A stretch of 64,000 bases of DNA, taken from Carya illinoinensis (lineage: Eukaryota > Streptophyta > Magnoliopsida > Fagales > Juglandaceae). The DNA lies in assembly GCF_018687715.1 (NCBI RefSeq), contig NC_056764.1, forward strand, positions 1,056,501 to 1,120,500. The letters are read 5' to 3'. Each line of letters begins with the position of its first letter. Positions within the stretch are counted from its first letter, which is position 1. Below, piece by piece: positions 10,401 through 21,820 of the stretch. A program made the position numbers and the translations under genes. The notes under the pieces were generated by a model. It was not told the DNA's origin. It saw only the letters and a program-made list of their open reading frames with translations, and ran no database searches.

Positions 10401-11871
10401 CAATTCTTCTACCCTTCCCAATCATCCTCCATGGGGTAAGGCCTTGAATATAGCACTCATTAGTCATAAAAATAAAACAAAATTTCTGATGATTTGTTAA
10501 TTTGGTAATAGAAATCAGATTATAAGAAAAGGATGGTACACAAAGTACATCTTTTAGAATTAAGTTTTCAGATACTTGAACACTACTAATATGTGTAACT
10601 GGAGCACTATCACCATTTGGAAGTTTCATAGATGAATTGACTTTCTGAGTGATGTTTGTAAAGAAATCAACAAAATGTATGATGTGGTATGTGGCACCTG
10701 TATCTATGATCCAAGTGGTTTGATTGAATTTGTTTGGAATACTGAAAATTGATAGGCATGTATGTGATGGATTTATACCTACTGAAGAAGATAGCAGATT
10801 TGGATTTGAAGAAACAGTTGCTGCTTGATGATTGGATATTTGACTGTTGTGGATTAAAGCAAGTAGTTGCTGACATTCTTCTTGAGAGAAAGGCAGTGAA
10901 TTTGTTGAATCAATGGGAGTACTCTCAGGTTGAATCATGACATGATTTGCTATAGAAAACTTTCCCCTCTGTTGCTTATAATTTGGAGGATAGCCATGGA
11001 TCTTGTAGTACTTGTCTACTGTGTGATTGGTCATTCCACAGTGAGTGCATAACAATTTCTCTTTTCTACTTTGCTGCCTCACGAAATTCTGTTTTGGATT
11101 CTCTGGTTTCTTGCTCAAGAAAGCTGCTGTTTGCATGTTAGTGAGCCTTAAAGATCCAAGTTCTTGCTGTTTTTCTTCTTGAATGACTAAAGAAAAAACT
11201 TTTGTGATTGTTGGCATTGGATCAAGAATCAGAAGCTGCCCTCTAATGTGTGAAAAATTGTCATTCAATCTCATAAGAAATTAAATAACATGCTGCCTAT
11301 GTTGATATTCTATAAAGAATTTGACAGCTCCACAACTACAAGACTTCAAAGCCCCACATGTGCAGTTTGGAATCTTATTATAGTTGAGAAGTTCATCCCA
11401 TAGACATTTAAATTTTCTGTAGCAAACACTTACAGACATTTGATCTTGTGATAATGAAGCCAACTCTTTTTGTAATTGAAAAATCCGTGGACCATTTTCT
11501 TGAGAAAATTGATTCTTCAATTCTTCCCACATCTCTTTGGCAGTAGTAGCATAGATGATTGTTCCAGCAATATCCTTCAATACAGCATTTAGTATCCAAG
11601 ATATAATCATGTTGTTGCACCTCTCCCATGTCTCATGTAAAGAACTGGAACTAGCAGGTTGACTTATTGCTCCAGTAATGAAGCCGATCTTATTCTTTGC
11701 TTTCAATGCAATTTGCATTGATCTACTCCATATATTGTAATTATCCCTTGTGAGGACTTGAGAAACCAAAATAGATCCCGTCGAATCACCATTCTGCAGA
11801 TGGTAAGGATTCGCTGATTGATCAGAACTGAAGACTTGAAAAGAATTCAAGTTTGTCACCTCATCTTCCAT
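7454..11871 (-). pseudogene. CopA gag-pol remnant
   Basis: The frame starts at ATG 11871. Recognisable parts in order: gag (UBN2-type, about 11850-11281), a zinc knuckle CTHCGMTNHTVDKYYK whose last cysteine is tyrosine, protease WIIDTGATYH near 10715, pre-integrase LWHCRLGHP, integrase around RTDNGPEF, reverse transcriptase with YVDDILLAS near 8410, RNase H with FADSDWASC, CDNQAALHIA and KHIKVDCH, ending near 7454. In-frame stops sit near 11282, 10068, 9750, 9466, 8901, 8677, 8537 and 7816, and a one-base deletion lies near 10170. Each stop is one transition away from a glutamine or tryptophan codon. No full-length product is possible. Confidence 0.88.
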
Positions 11872-11918
11872 TGCAGCGGCAACAAATGGAATTGAAATGA
11901 AACCCTAAATTTTCTTCA

Positions 11919-11927
11919 CTGATACCA
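11919..11927 (-). promoter_or_regulatory. CopA primer-binding site
   Basis: Reading the minus strand directly after the 5' LTR gives TGGTATCAG, the core complementary to the 3' end of initiator methionine tRNA and standard for Ty1-copia elements. The match is short (9 bases) before it diverges. Confidence 0.8.
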
Positions 11928-12125
11928 TGTTACAAATAAAAGATTGATGCAAGAAAAAGAAACTGAAATGAATAGAAAAACTCTTATTGAATTCGTGCCC
12001 TGCCTCTTACATGTATCTCTGTTTTTATACAAGTAAGTAACTAAGAGTATATTGGTAAGCTAACAACAATTACACTGTAACAGAAATAATAGAATTACAT
12101 CTAATTGAAAATTAACTATCTAATA
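11928..12125 (-). repeat. CopA 5' LTR
   Basis: 198 bp; the upstream LTR in element sense and the empty-site reference for the MITE in the other copy. It is followed by the second GAAAG target copy at 12126-12130. Confidence 0.92.
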
Positions 12126-12130
12126 GAAAG

Positions 12131-13519
12131 GCTGATGAGTAGAGGGTGAAGCAAAGGGAAACGATCGATCGAGAGTAATTAAGGAAAGAAACCATTCGGA
12201 ATTTGGAAATTGTCTCCGATTAGGATCTTACTTTTTGTGAATGGCCGGAGGTTAATGGAACTGCGTGGTACGTACTGATCTAGTTTTTGTTCAGGGTGCA
12301 TGAAAGATTGATGATATATCAAAATTAAATATCATTATATATTAATTTCTGCATAATATTTTGTACATGTTTCGTAAATAAACAAGAGCTGCTATGGATC
12401 ATGCAAAGAACTATATACATTAATGATCGAGGAACTTAACTCCAATTAGAAAGAACGTTTCGTTTTTAAAAGGAAAAAGATAATTACCCGCCAACTTTTA
12501 GGGGATCACATGCATTAATCTTTGCCATGCTAAATGCGTGACAAATTTTAATTAAAGGCCGAGATCGAATTCTAATGATCAGTACGTACCATTATTAGGT
12601 CGGAACTAGCTTGTTATAGTTAGGATCATTTAGCATGTTAGAGTTTATAGAGTCTGGTTTATTCTTGTAGTAGTCTAATTTGATGACCCGACCCAACATG
12701 GATACATTACAATTTTTTGGTAAGAGTTTCAATGAGTCTTGAGCCTCGGAGCACAAGCTTGGGTCAATAGGCTCAAGCTTAAGCGAATTGTCAAACCAAA
12801 AATTCGTTCAATATTTTTCGTGTGATAGGTCGATAGGTCGCTCGAGTGAATCAATTAAGCTCAAGCAAAGAGTTTGCAAGTCTGTCGAGCGCATTAGATA
12901 GAGCAATGCATGCAATATTCTTCTACGCAGAAATGATGACAAGAGTATTAATTGCATAAATGATGAAGTTCACATATATATAATGAGAATATGCATGCAA
13001 AATCATGATATATGATAATAGATGGTCATGACAAGATCTCATATATGATAATAGAATCACGTGATCATAAAGAGGAGACGATCTTTGGAAATAATATATA
13101 GCACGTACTTGCATCATGTGTTAGCACGAGTGATTTAATCTTAATTTCATCGAGAATTTTTCCTAATAAATTGTCTTGAACTCATGCAATCGGGAATCGC
13201 ATTCGCTAGCTCCGCCTTTAATATTAAAAATGACTGATTATAGCAATTCAATTCTAATTAAGAACTAGAATTTTAGAACATATATATGAAAAGCACTTAT
13301 TTTAGTACATGATGAAAGTACCACGTGCTAACTAAATATAATTAATAACTCTGCAGGCAGATATATTATTTTCTGTAAAAATATTCAAATCAATCGTGAA
13401 CAGATCAAGATCACTAGCTATATATTAGAGTGATCTCTTAACAATTAATTAATGCTTTCATGCAATATGGCTAGCTAGCTACGTGTTTTTCATTGTGTTA
13501 CATTGAAGAATTTGATTAA
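12131..13519. other. Intergenic; start resembles dirigent signal-peptide region
   Basis: The first ~35 bases after the CopA target copy (GCTGATGAGTAGAGGG) resemble GGATGAGATAAAGAG in the signal-peptide part of the intact dirigent gene. The rest is AT-rich intergenic DNA with no supported gene. Confidence 0.45.
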
Positions 13520-16154
13520 TTAGCTAGAGATCATGAGAGCCGCGTATAGAAGCTGATTCCAGGTGTCTGGAATTCCAGCAAGACACCAATGGGTGCAGTC
13601 CATGCCCTTGAATCCATTATAAGAGGCAGGATGTCCATCTTTTCTCAGTTGTGAGAGGGTAGTTATGTCGAGCAAATGAACAGGTTTCCTTATTGTGCTC
13701 AACACTTCTTTCACTACGTATGCTGCCTCTGGCAAACCACCTGGGTAAGACGACCCGTTTATGGGCTTTGTCTCCTTTGAGCAGTTCTTTACTTCAGGCT
13801 CGTCCCAACCCTTCCCACTGCACCATATTATATATGCTCATCAACACAGATATTCATGAAAAAACTTGGGAAAATTAAAGATAACAATTTAAGAAAAAGT
13901 ATATTCGATCATCTTACTCGTAGTGTGAAGGAGAAATTCCTTGAAAAAAGACTCTGGTTTTTATAGGACCCACATCTGTATCGACCCACTTCGCCCATGT
14001 TGTTAAACCTTTTCGAAAGGCAACCATCCGATCCATGTCCTCGACAACCTTATTTTCATCTTCGATGTAATCCCATCTGCATTAATCAGAATTCTGTTAT
14101 TTTCATATTAAAGTTATGAAATTGTAACAGTATTATATAAATATTTATATATATTTATATTATATAGATGCTCGACTTTATATATGTATAGATCGAAGGC
14201 ATGAGTCATTGTACGTACGGTTGCTTAGGTCCCCTACGGTACCACCATTGCCAAGTGTTGAAAACCAGAACATCGATTTCCTTCCATGTGTCGCCATTCT
14301 TCAGGGAATCAAGCTTCAAAACACGACCGATTTGTTCTTCTTCGATGTCTACCAAGTAGTGAGAATTAAATAGCAGAACTGAAACTCCATAGTCCTGCAT
14401 ACAAATTAAGTAGAGTGGTAGTACTCAAGCAATTCTTAGCCATTAATGTACATGCAGAGACCTAAACTTGTGTGCATGCTGCCTAGCTAGCTAGATCAGA
14501 AGCTGATGGGCAATTCTTGGTACGTATGTGCATTAATAATATTATTAGTTCATTTATATATAAATATATATACCTGAAACGTGATGTTAGAAATCGAGCC
14601 ATTTCTCTGGTCTATGATATTGGAATTTGGCACAGCTGCATGAAGAAGGCAACTTAGAGATTCAAACTGGTTGAGACTAATGGAGTCTCCTATAAACATT
14701 ATGTTCTTGCCCTTAAACCTCTGTAAAAACTCTTGAGCATCGAAACTGCAATTAATGTTTTCCAACATAAATAAATAATATTAGCATATTAACCAAAGAC
14801 AGGATCCAACGAGAAGACAAAAAGTAAAATATAACAGCTTCACCGACTAATATATATATATATATAGCTCTTTCGTTTTCAGATCATTTATTCTATGAAA
14901 AAAAAAAACCATTTTCGTAATATTGGAATTAGAAGACATGAAAAACATGATCCCTTATATATATATATATATATTATGCAAGATACCTCTTTAAGTTATT
15001 CTAAAACTCGTTTATGAAGAAGAAAAACATTACTTTCAAGATCATAATTATGCCATGTGCATGCAAAGGATATGGACCGATATGAGCTGGCATGAAGCCT
15101 CTTGTTCCTTCTCATTCATGTGTTAGTCAATTAATAGATAATTATTGCTCTGGGATGATGTTGTACCTAACATATATGCTAATGGTTCAAGAAAGGAATC
15201 TATCAAAAAAAAAAAAAATTGAAAGAATTACGGTAATTAAGAAAGTTAATAACTAAAAATGAATATATATACTTAATATGAGCACTAAATAATTGGGTCA
15301 TATATATGAATTTATATATATCATGTGTGGTGTACCTTTGTTTTTGGGCTATCACATGTGTTGCCTAAGAAAAATTCATTCGAATATGGTGACTAAATCA
15401 AAGGCTAATTATAATTTGAAATAGAAACCATGAGAACCACGTCGCATACTAGTACTTTTTACTTAAAAATATAAAAATAGAGAAATGTTTTAACTATAAA
15501 AAATTTTATAAAAATAAATTCACGAAATAACGTAACTTGATATTATATTTCGTTAGATTGTAAAATTATTTTTATTATAAAATAAATTATATTATATATA
15601 ACCATGCCAATTCATACACCTATTTTTATGTGTTATCTTTATAAGCAATTCGATATAAAAAAAACGATTCGCGAGACTTCTTTCATATTTCGCTTACAAG
15701 AACTGCATGCACCTCAGTAACAATATCCTAGATACTGCAGAGTTTCCAGATGAGAAAGCTAGGACAACACGCTAGTAAAAGACAGCGTGAAGGTGTATAT
15801 ATTCTTTAGATATTTTAATGCGTCCAAGACTCAAAAAGGAAATAGTGTGAGCCTGCGAAAAAATTAAGATGGTAGACAACCTAGAAATTCCTCCGAAAAC
15901 AGGTAGAGAGGCGAGAAAAAACAGCGGCGTTAGGAGAAGAAAAACCAACTCCACTTTTGCAAAAGTCACCCAACTTTTTCTAAAAGCCAGAAGATTGATA
16001 AATACATGATAGGCTAAATGGAAGGTGCATGATGATCAGCTGCTTTTGTTTTTTCTTTTATCTTTTACATGTGCGGTTGCGCTCGATCACATGCCTCGTA
16101 GGAGAAAAGTTAAACACTCTTAAGTCATATAACACATGACAGACAGCAAAAGTG

Positions 16155-16194
<40 letters not shown>

Positions 16195-16510
16195 AGAACC
16201 TGGGTAAGTCGCATTCCTTGGGCTGCCATCTATATTTGAGGTAGAGTTTATCCGGCCGACCAAACTTCTGGCAGTCAAACTCCTTGCGGATGTGACGGCA
16301 AGTTTGCGAATCGTAGAGAGGGTAAGAATCGTCGATCACCCAAGTTCCTTCATACAAGTTACAGCCGATCCTTTGCTGCTTTCTCCACTTCACATTCATG
16401 TCTCTATTGTTTGGAGAGTTTGCTAGACAAAGGCATACGTAAATCACAAAGAAGGTAACAAGGAATATGGAACAAGAATATCTCTGTACAGTTCCAGAAC
16501 CCTGCTGCAT
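13520..16510 (-). CDS. TRICHOME BIREFRINGENCE-LIKE / PMR5-type polysaccharide O-acetyltransferase
   Basis: Five exons (minus): 16510-16200, 14745-14574, 14394-14219, 14076-13918, 13817-13520. All joins use GT/AG and keep phase, giving 371 residues. An N-terminal hydrophobic segment (about residues 11-30) fits a Golgi type II membrane anchor. The TBL domain follows with [36 protein letters not shown], the GDS block [10 protein letters not shown], and the C-terminal DCTHWCLAG, the DxxH motif that completes the esterase/acetyltransferase triad. Characterised TBL proteins O-acetylate wall polysaccharides such as xylan, mannan or pectin in the Golgi; the substrate here is not known. Intron 1 is about 1.45 kb and begins with a (TC)16 tract. 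A TATATATGA element lies about 55 bases before the ATG. Confidence 0.9.
16161..16192. repeat. (GA)16 microsatellite at a splice donor
   Basis: A pure GA/TC dinucleotide run. On the minus strand it begins eight bases inside intron 1 of the TBL gene, next to the donor CCCAG|GTTCTG. Confidence 0.9.
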
Positions 16511-16565
16511 CTTTGTTTCTTCTGGTGAAGAAGCGATGAGAGGGCGAGAGAGAGATTGGGAATCA

Positions 16566-16574
16566 TCATATATA
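16566..16574 (-). promoter_or_regulatory. TATA-like element of the TBL gene
   Basis: The minus strand reads GGTATATATGATG about 55 bases upstream of the ATG at 16510, between two GA-rich tracts. Spacing fits a TATA box with a short leader. Confidence 0.5.
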
Positions 16575-16732
16575 CCTATAGAAGAGAGAGAGAGAGAGAT
16601 GTACGTAATTACATGGAGAATCTTCTTAGCTGTACGATAGATACAATTTTCCTTTTTTATGGTAATTCTGATTACTTTTTTTTATGGTCATTGATCTGAT
16701 AATTACTACTAGTCTGTAAGATTTTAAAAAGA

Positions 16733-16910
16733 AAAATATAATTGTAAATACAGTTATGCATTAAGCCGTACATCAATGTAATGTAATTGGTTAAAAAATA
16801 AATTTTATTAAAAATAGTGTTAATTTAAATTTTAAATATAAATAAATCAGTATTAGTACACAGATTAGTACGTGACTGTGCTTGTATGTAGCAAAACTCT
16901 TTCAAAAAAA
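16733..16910 (+). repeat. Dispersed AT-rich repeat, copy 2
   Basis: Matches the reverse complement of 5820-6000, including TAATTGGTTAAAAAATAAAT and TTTAAATTTTAAATATAAAT. It lies upstream of the TBL gene and has no coding capacity. Ends are approximate. Confidence 0.6.
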
Positions 16911-17202
16911 TCCACTATGAAAATCACCTTAAAATTAATAACTTAGACACACACATATATAGGTAAGATTTCGACATGAACATGTTTTTGACAAATCTTA
17001 AATGGATACATGCATTTTGTAATTTATAAATGAAGAACGAAATTAATGATACCTTCGAGTAATGGGGGATCATGATTTGCCATCTCGAAGTTTAATATTG
17101 TTGAATATCCGGGCCGGAAGGGGTCCAGAGCAGATACGATATGATATCCCTGCTCACCAGCTCCTTGATTTGAAGAGGCCGTTGACATGATAAAAATTGC
17201 AA

Positions 17203-17233
<31 letters not shown>

Positions 17234-18302
17234 TATGGGAGTTGAGTAATATTAGGTAAGTTATTTTTACGTATTTTTTATATATTTTACTGATATGATT
17301 AGTTAAATTAATTTTTTAATAAATAATTAATTATATCAATAGAATATATAATAGTAACTTTATATAAAATTTATATATATATAGTAGCGGTAGCTGGAGA
17401 TCACGTAGAGTTGTAGGCAAACAATATTAATTGTGCATGATCTATCCAAGTTTTAGATCTTTAATCGGAGCTGCATGCTTTAATTAGGTGATGTTTGATG
17501 ATCACGTGCACCACATCATGATGAGTGACCACTTACACCTCAATTCAAAAACGTATCATTATGTCTTAAAGTTGGCTTCATTCTTGCACGAATGTCCCTC
17601 TCAACAGTTTAGGCATCTTGTAGAATCATTTGTGAAGAAGTAATATTATATATCACATTTTAATATTTTATTTTTATTATATTATATAAAATATGACATA
17701 TTTATTATTATTAAATCATAATATAATAAATAATATAATAAATGGTTATTCAATAATGATAAATATATCATATATTATATAATTAAATAAAAATAAAATA
17801 ATAATGTGATGTATAGAATTTTCTTTTATAATTTACTGGAGATTTTAATTGAAAGTGATCGATAATATCATTTGAATATATTTACTATTTACACGTTAAA
17901 ATAAAATGAGAGGATTGCACGCATATTTTTTTTATTTTTTTTATTTTAAAAATATTTTAATTATAAAGAAATTTTATAAAAATAAATTCTTAGGTTAATG
18001 TGATTTGATGTAAAAAGTTGCCAATGTCTCTCTTTTCCATTAAATACAATTAATCCAACTAATTTGGCTTTGCTGGATTAAATTACGTAGCTATGATTGT
18101 AGAATAAGAATCTTTTTATTAAAATAAAATGGATGGTATCCAATCTATTTTATGGTAAAATCGAGAGATGATTCTTTTCCACCGTCGAAATCGGAAAGAC
18201 CATATACCACACCTGATTTATGTTTTATTTTTGAGTTATTCTATTTTTTATAATTATAATTTTTCTTTATTTTAATTTTTATTTTTAAGCGGATCTGTTG
18301 TA
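16911..18302. other. Intergenic AT-rich DNA with simple repeats
   Basis: No gene is seen. It contains an (AT)n microsatellite near 17210-17236, a palindromic repeat (listed separately) and long A/T-rich segments. Confidence 0.5.
17636..17828. repeat. Palindromic MITE, copy 1
   Basis: A foldback element. The left arm begins AGTAATATTATATATCACAT and includes ATATGACATATTTATTATTA; the right arm is its near complement, ending TAATGTGATGTATAGAATTT. A second copy lies at 27281-27442. It has no coding capacity, and ends are approximate. Confidence 0.7.
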
Positions 18303-18435
18303 CCACGTAACTACAGAAGCACCGCCAAAGACAGAGACACAGAGAGAGAGAGAGAGAGAGAGAGAGTGGTATTCCAAAGTAATCGGAAAGGCAATCATCC
18401 GAAAACTTTCACCCCACGCCGGCCAAAGGATTTGA
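18303..18435 (+). other. Likely noncoding first exon of the YAE1-like gene
   Basis: A GA-repeat-containing segment ends in GGATTTGAG|GTAAGCC, a strong splice donor. The matching acceptor would be GCTGCACAG at 20206, just before the ATG at 20207. This would make a leader intron of about 1.77 kb that contains the hAT-type element. No transcript is available to confirm it. Confidence 0.5.
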
Positions 18436-19053
18436 GGTAAGCCAAGCAGCTCCTTGTATTACTTTTTTCTTCTAGAAAATTAGTCGTTGCTCTTATCTCG
18501 TTCCAAGTTTATTCTTTTTTTCTTGATTTGGTGTGCATAATACATCGTCGAATATATATATATATATATATATATATGAATTTTGTTATATCAAATTTTG
18601 AAACTTCTCAGGTTAGTGATTGGGTATTGCTGGATTTGTGGTGGGATATTGAATTTGTCGATTGAAAATATTTCATTTTTAAGGTATTGGGCATTCTACC
18701 TGTTCGATGAAATGTCTTATTGGCAACAGGTTTTTAAGTTTACATTAAGTACATAGTTTGTAAATTCTTGAGTGCTTGATATTCGTTCTGTTTGTCGCAA
18801 ATGCCTGCTTTGGAACTGCAACTGTTACGTGACGAATTTGTATGGGTATATTGAGTTTTTGGTTTAGATTTTGGCGTCTCTCCCGTGTTATATCCATGTA
18901 CTTTTGCTTGTCCACTTCTATATTCTAATATAATTCTACTTTTGAACAAGAAAAAGAATTTGAATATTGATGCTTTAGGAGTTGGTGATTGTGTTTATGC
19001 AAACACCAAACACCTTGCCACTTGAAGTATATTTATATCCAATTTGTCTGTAT

Positions 19054-20083
19054 TAGGCCTGTGCATATGACCCAACAACCCGCAGGATCCGAGTGTCCTG
19101 AACCGACCCGACCCGACATTTGACGGGTCACTAATGATCGGTTCACCAATCCGAGAAAAACAAACGGGTTTAAAGTTTAGGGTTAAACTGACCGAGTATA
19201 AATTCTTCTTCATTGTCAATTCTCTCAAACCCTAGCCTCCATGTACCATGCGGGCGGCGATGTCGTTCTACAGCACAAGAAGGGGATAACTTCATGGGCA
19301 GTGCGAATAGTTTACTTCATCAATAAATAAGAAAAGAAGATCGAAGAAAGAAAACAGTACCAGTCTGGCACCATATATGGCTGTGCGAGGAGGGCTGAGG
19401 CTGTTTCTAACATCAACAGTACTGGCCATGGCCTTCGCCGGATTCTTTGGTGGCGTAGATTCCTACAATCGGTCGCCTATGCTCAAGATCCTCGTCGTTT
19501 GTAATCTGGCAGACAATCTGGACGCTGTTTTGGAAATTTTATTATCCGAGCTTCAACTTTATTATATGTTTGATTCCTCCTTGTACCGTTGTACGTGGCA
19601 AAACAACCTAAAAAACGAGGATAATGGCGTACTTTGCTAAGTCATGCCTGTTTTAGTCGTTTCCTGAAATATATGGAAGTTGTAGCTCCGCTGACTCCAT
19701 CCACCGTTCTCTTTCCATGTCCTCTTCTTTAAGTCAACACTCAGAGAAACTTTAAAGCCCCTCCCCCAAGTCCTCTCTCCACCTTTATGACCGTTGCAAA
19801 GTTTCTTCACACACACGTCCCTTTTCCCTTTAGAAAATGACTAACTGGGTTGGAAATTTTCATCTGTAGAAAATGGGTACAAACAAGGTCTGCCGATGAA
19901 GGAGCAATATTTTCAGTTTTTTTTTTTTTCTTCAAAATAATAAATAAAGACGAAGTCGGGTCATACGGGTTCGACCCGATTCTTTTTTGACGGGTTGGTT
20001 CGGATCGGGTTGGCGCCTTAAATTATGGAACACTGGTCGGGTCGGGTCCAAATCCGATATTTTCAGCGCGGGTTGCAGCCCTA
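19054..20083. mobile_element. hAT-type nonautonomous element with gene-like cargo
   Basis: A 1,030-bp insertion flanked by a perfect 8-bp target duplication GTCTGTAT (19046-19053 and 20084-20091), typical of hAT transposons. Its ends are TAGGCCTGTGCA and, reversed, TAGGGCTGCAAC. Subterminal zones are packed with ACCCGACCCG / CGGGTCGGGT repeats, another hAT trait. There is no transposase. The interior is less AT-rich and holds an ATG frame (19377-19640) starting MAVRGGLRLFLTSTVLAMAF followed by a plausible splice donor, TCGTTT|GTAATC, so it may be a captured host gene piece. The parent gene is not recognised. The element sits inside the leader intron of the YAE1-like gene. Confidence 0.85.
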
Positions 20084-20206
20084 GTCTGTATAGTGCTGTA
20101 AAGAAAATTCATTGATGAAAATCCTCACGTTATTCTGAGGTGCTTTCCTGTTGATATATTAAACATTTTTACTTCTGGCTTCAATTACTTGATTATGGCT
20201 GCACAG

Positions 20207-21820
20207 ATGGAGGGCAGTCTTGCTGAAGAGCTTTACTCAGAAAGTTTGAAGCTATCAAAGAAAGACTTGGGTTCTTCTTCAACCTCCATTAGTAAAGCAA
20301 GTGATTCACGTGGTATGGATACTAGTTTTAAGAAGAATATGTCCAAAAATTTAATGGCAGATGCTCGTTGCATTTTATTATAGTTTTTTAACTCTTATTT
20401 TTTGGCAAATGGCACTTCACCTGCCTGGGGATGGATGGTGGGCAAGGTCACGGTTCAATCTACCTAGGTGCTTAAGTTACTTGTTATTTGAAAAGAATGG
20501 AAAAAGGAAATTTCTTTTGTTTAGATCATTCTGCTTTTTATTCTATTTTTTCTTATTGATAAGTTTTAATGACCAGGAGTGAAATGGTTAGTGCTAGCAT
20601 CTGAAAGGGGGATTTTTTTTTTTCCATTCATCAGGATATTTGAGACGAAAGTAAAGCCTTTATGCTATTTTTGCATTCAGTTTCAAAAAGTGCCCAACTT
20701 GATTGTAATTTTTTTTTCCCTCAGCATATACTTTTTTATTTTATAAGTAAAGAAAGAATAGTCCTCAGCAAATACTGAGTGACATTATCGTAAAAAGTTG
20801 TATATCCTTTTTCTTATTCAAGTATTTATGTAAAGATTTTTCATTTTACTTATAATATATATATATATATATTGTAAAGATTGCCTTTTCAGGTCCATAA
20901 TTCCCTCTTTACCTTCATAATTGTTATGGAGGAAACTTCTTTAAGAGTAGAACGCAAGGTTTGGTACTTTAGTACCAAAACATCTTAATCATCTTCTGGT
21001 TTTCAGACTGTGATGTGGATGACTTGCAGCATGAAGTTGGATTGATGTGGGAAAATTCTGGGGAGGAATTCGACGAATCATCTGAGTTGGACAGGGAATG
21101 GCAGAGGAGACGTGAGCAGTATCATACAGTAATCAGACGATTATAGTTGGTTTTCCTGATCTATTTTCATTTTTTCCAGTGCAGAAGATTAAATGGTTTT
21201 TGTTTATTAACCATTTTCTTTTGTTGTTGAATTTTTCAGCATGGGTATCGTGAAGGTATCTCTGCAGGGAAAGAAGCTTCTGCACAAGAAGGGTTTAATA
21301 TTGGCTTTAAGCAATCAGTCCTTGTCGGGTACAACTGGGGCATTGTTAGAGGTGTTACCAGGTAAAGAAACCGGGTGGAAGGGATTGCATGGGGTGGGGA
21401 AAAGCTAATATGTTGCTTTTTCTAGATTACAGATAAAGATTAAGTTACTCAATATTGCTACAGAATTAATGGTTTTCATTTACTTTTGGGCATCTACAAC
21501 ACAAATGAAGTGCATTGGCTTCCCTTCCAGATGGGTTAAAGGAACGGTTAATTGAAACCCAAGAAAAGAGAGATGAATTCAGGGTCTTGTATGAATCTGT
21601 TCACTCTATTTCGACGGTGGATGCTCTTCGGCTGTTTAATGATGATCTCGTGGCAAAAAAGGCCCTAGAAGGAAGTGAAAATTCTGAGGCTAGTTCTCGT
21701 TTACCAAGTCTGCAGGAGCAAAGTTCAGGCTCTAATCGTCTGGAAAATTACTTCGTAGAGCTCCAATCACTTCTTTCAGACTGTCCAGCACTCGATGTAC
21801 ATTTTCCTGTCAACCAGTAG
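20207..21820 (+). CDS. YAE1-domain protein (Fe-S cluster loading adaptor)
   Basis: Four exons: 20207-20312, 21007-21128, 21240-21361, 21511-21820; 219 residues. The ATG at 20207 follows a likely leader-intron acceptor CACAG; an in-frame ATG at 20195 exists but would be intronic. Exon 3 carries the hallmark (Y/F)xxG repeat of Yae1: GYREGISAGKEASAQEGFNI plus GF, with glycines every four residues. The C-terminal part holds LPDGLKERL, shared with plant homologues. In yeast, Yae1 with Lto1 links the cytosolic Fe-S assembly machinery to the ABC protein Rli1/ABCE1 in ribosome recycling; the same role here is inference. The first exon is acidic and serine-rich with no domain. Confidence 0.85.

Larger units (their letters stand above)
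7117..12125 (-). mobile_element. Ty1-copia retrotransposon CopA with both LTRs, coding part decayed
   Basis: A complete element of about 5.0 kb, transcribed leftwards. Both LTRs are present, flanked by a perfect 5-bp target duplication GAAAG (7112-7116 and 12126-12130). The primer-binding site follows the right LTR and the polypurine tract precedes the left one. Domain order is gag, zinc knuckle, protease, integrase, reverse transcriptase, RNase H, which is the Ty1-copia order. The LTRs are 198 bp each without the nested MITE and differ at three sites, so insertion is fairly recent. The reading frame has at least eight stops and one frameshift and cannot encode working proteins. Confidence 0.93.
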
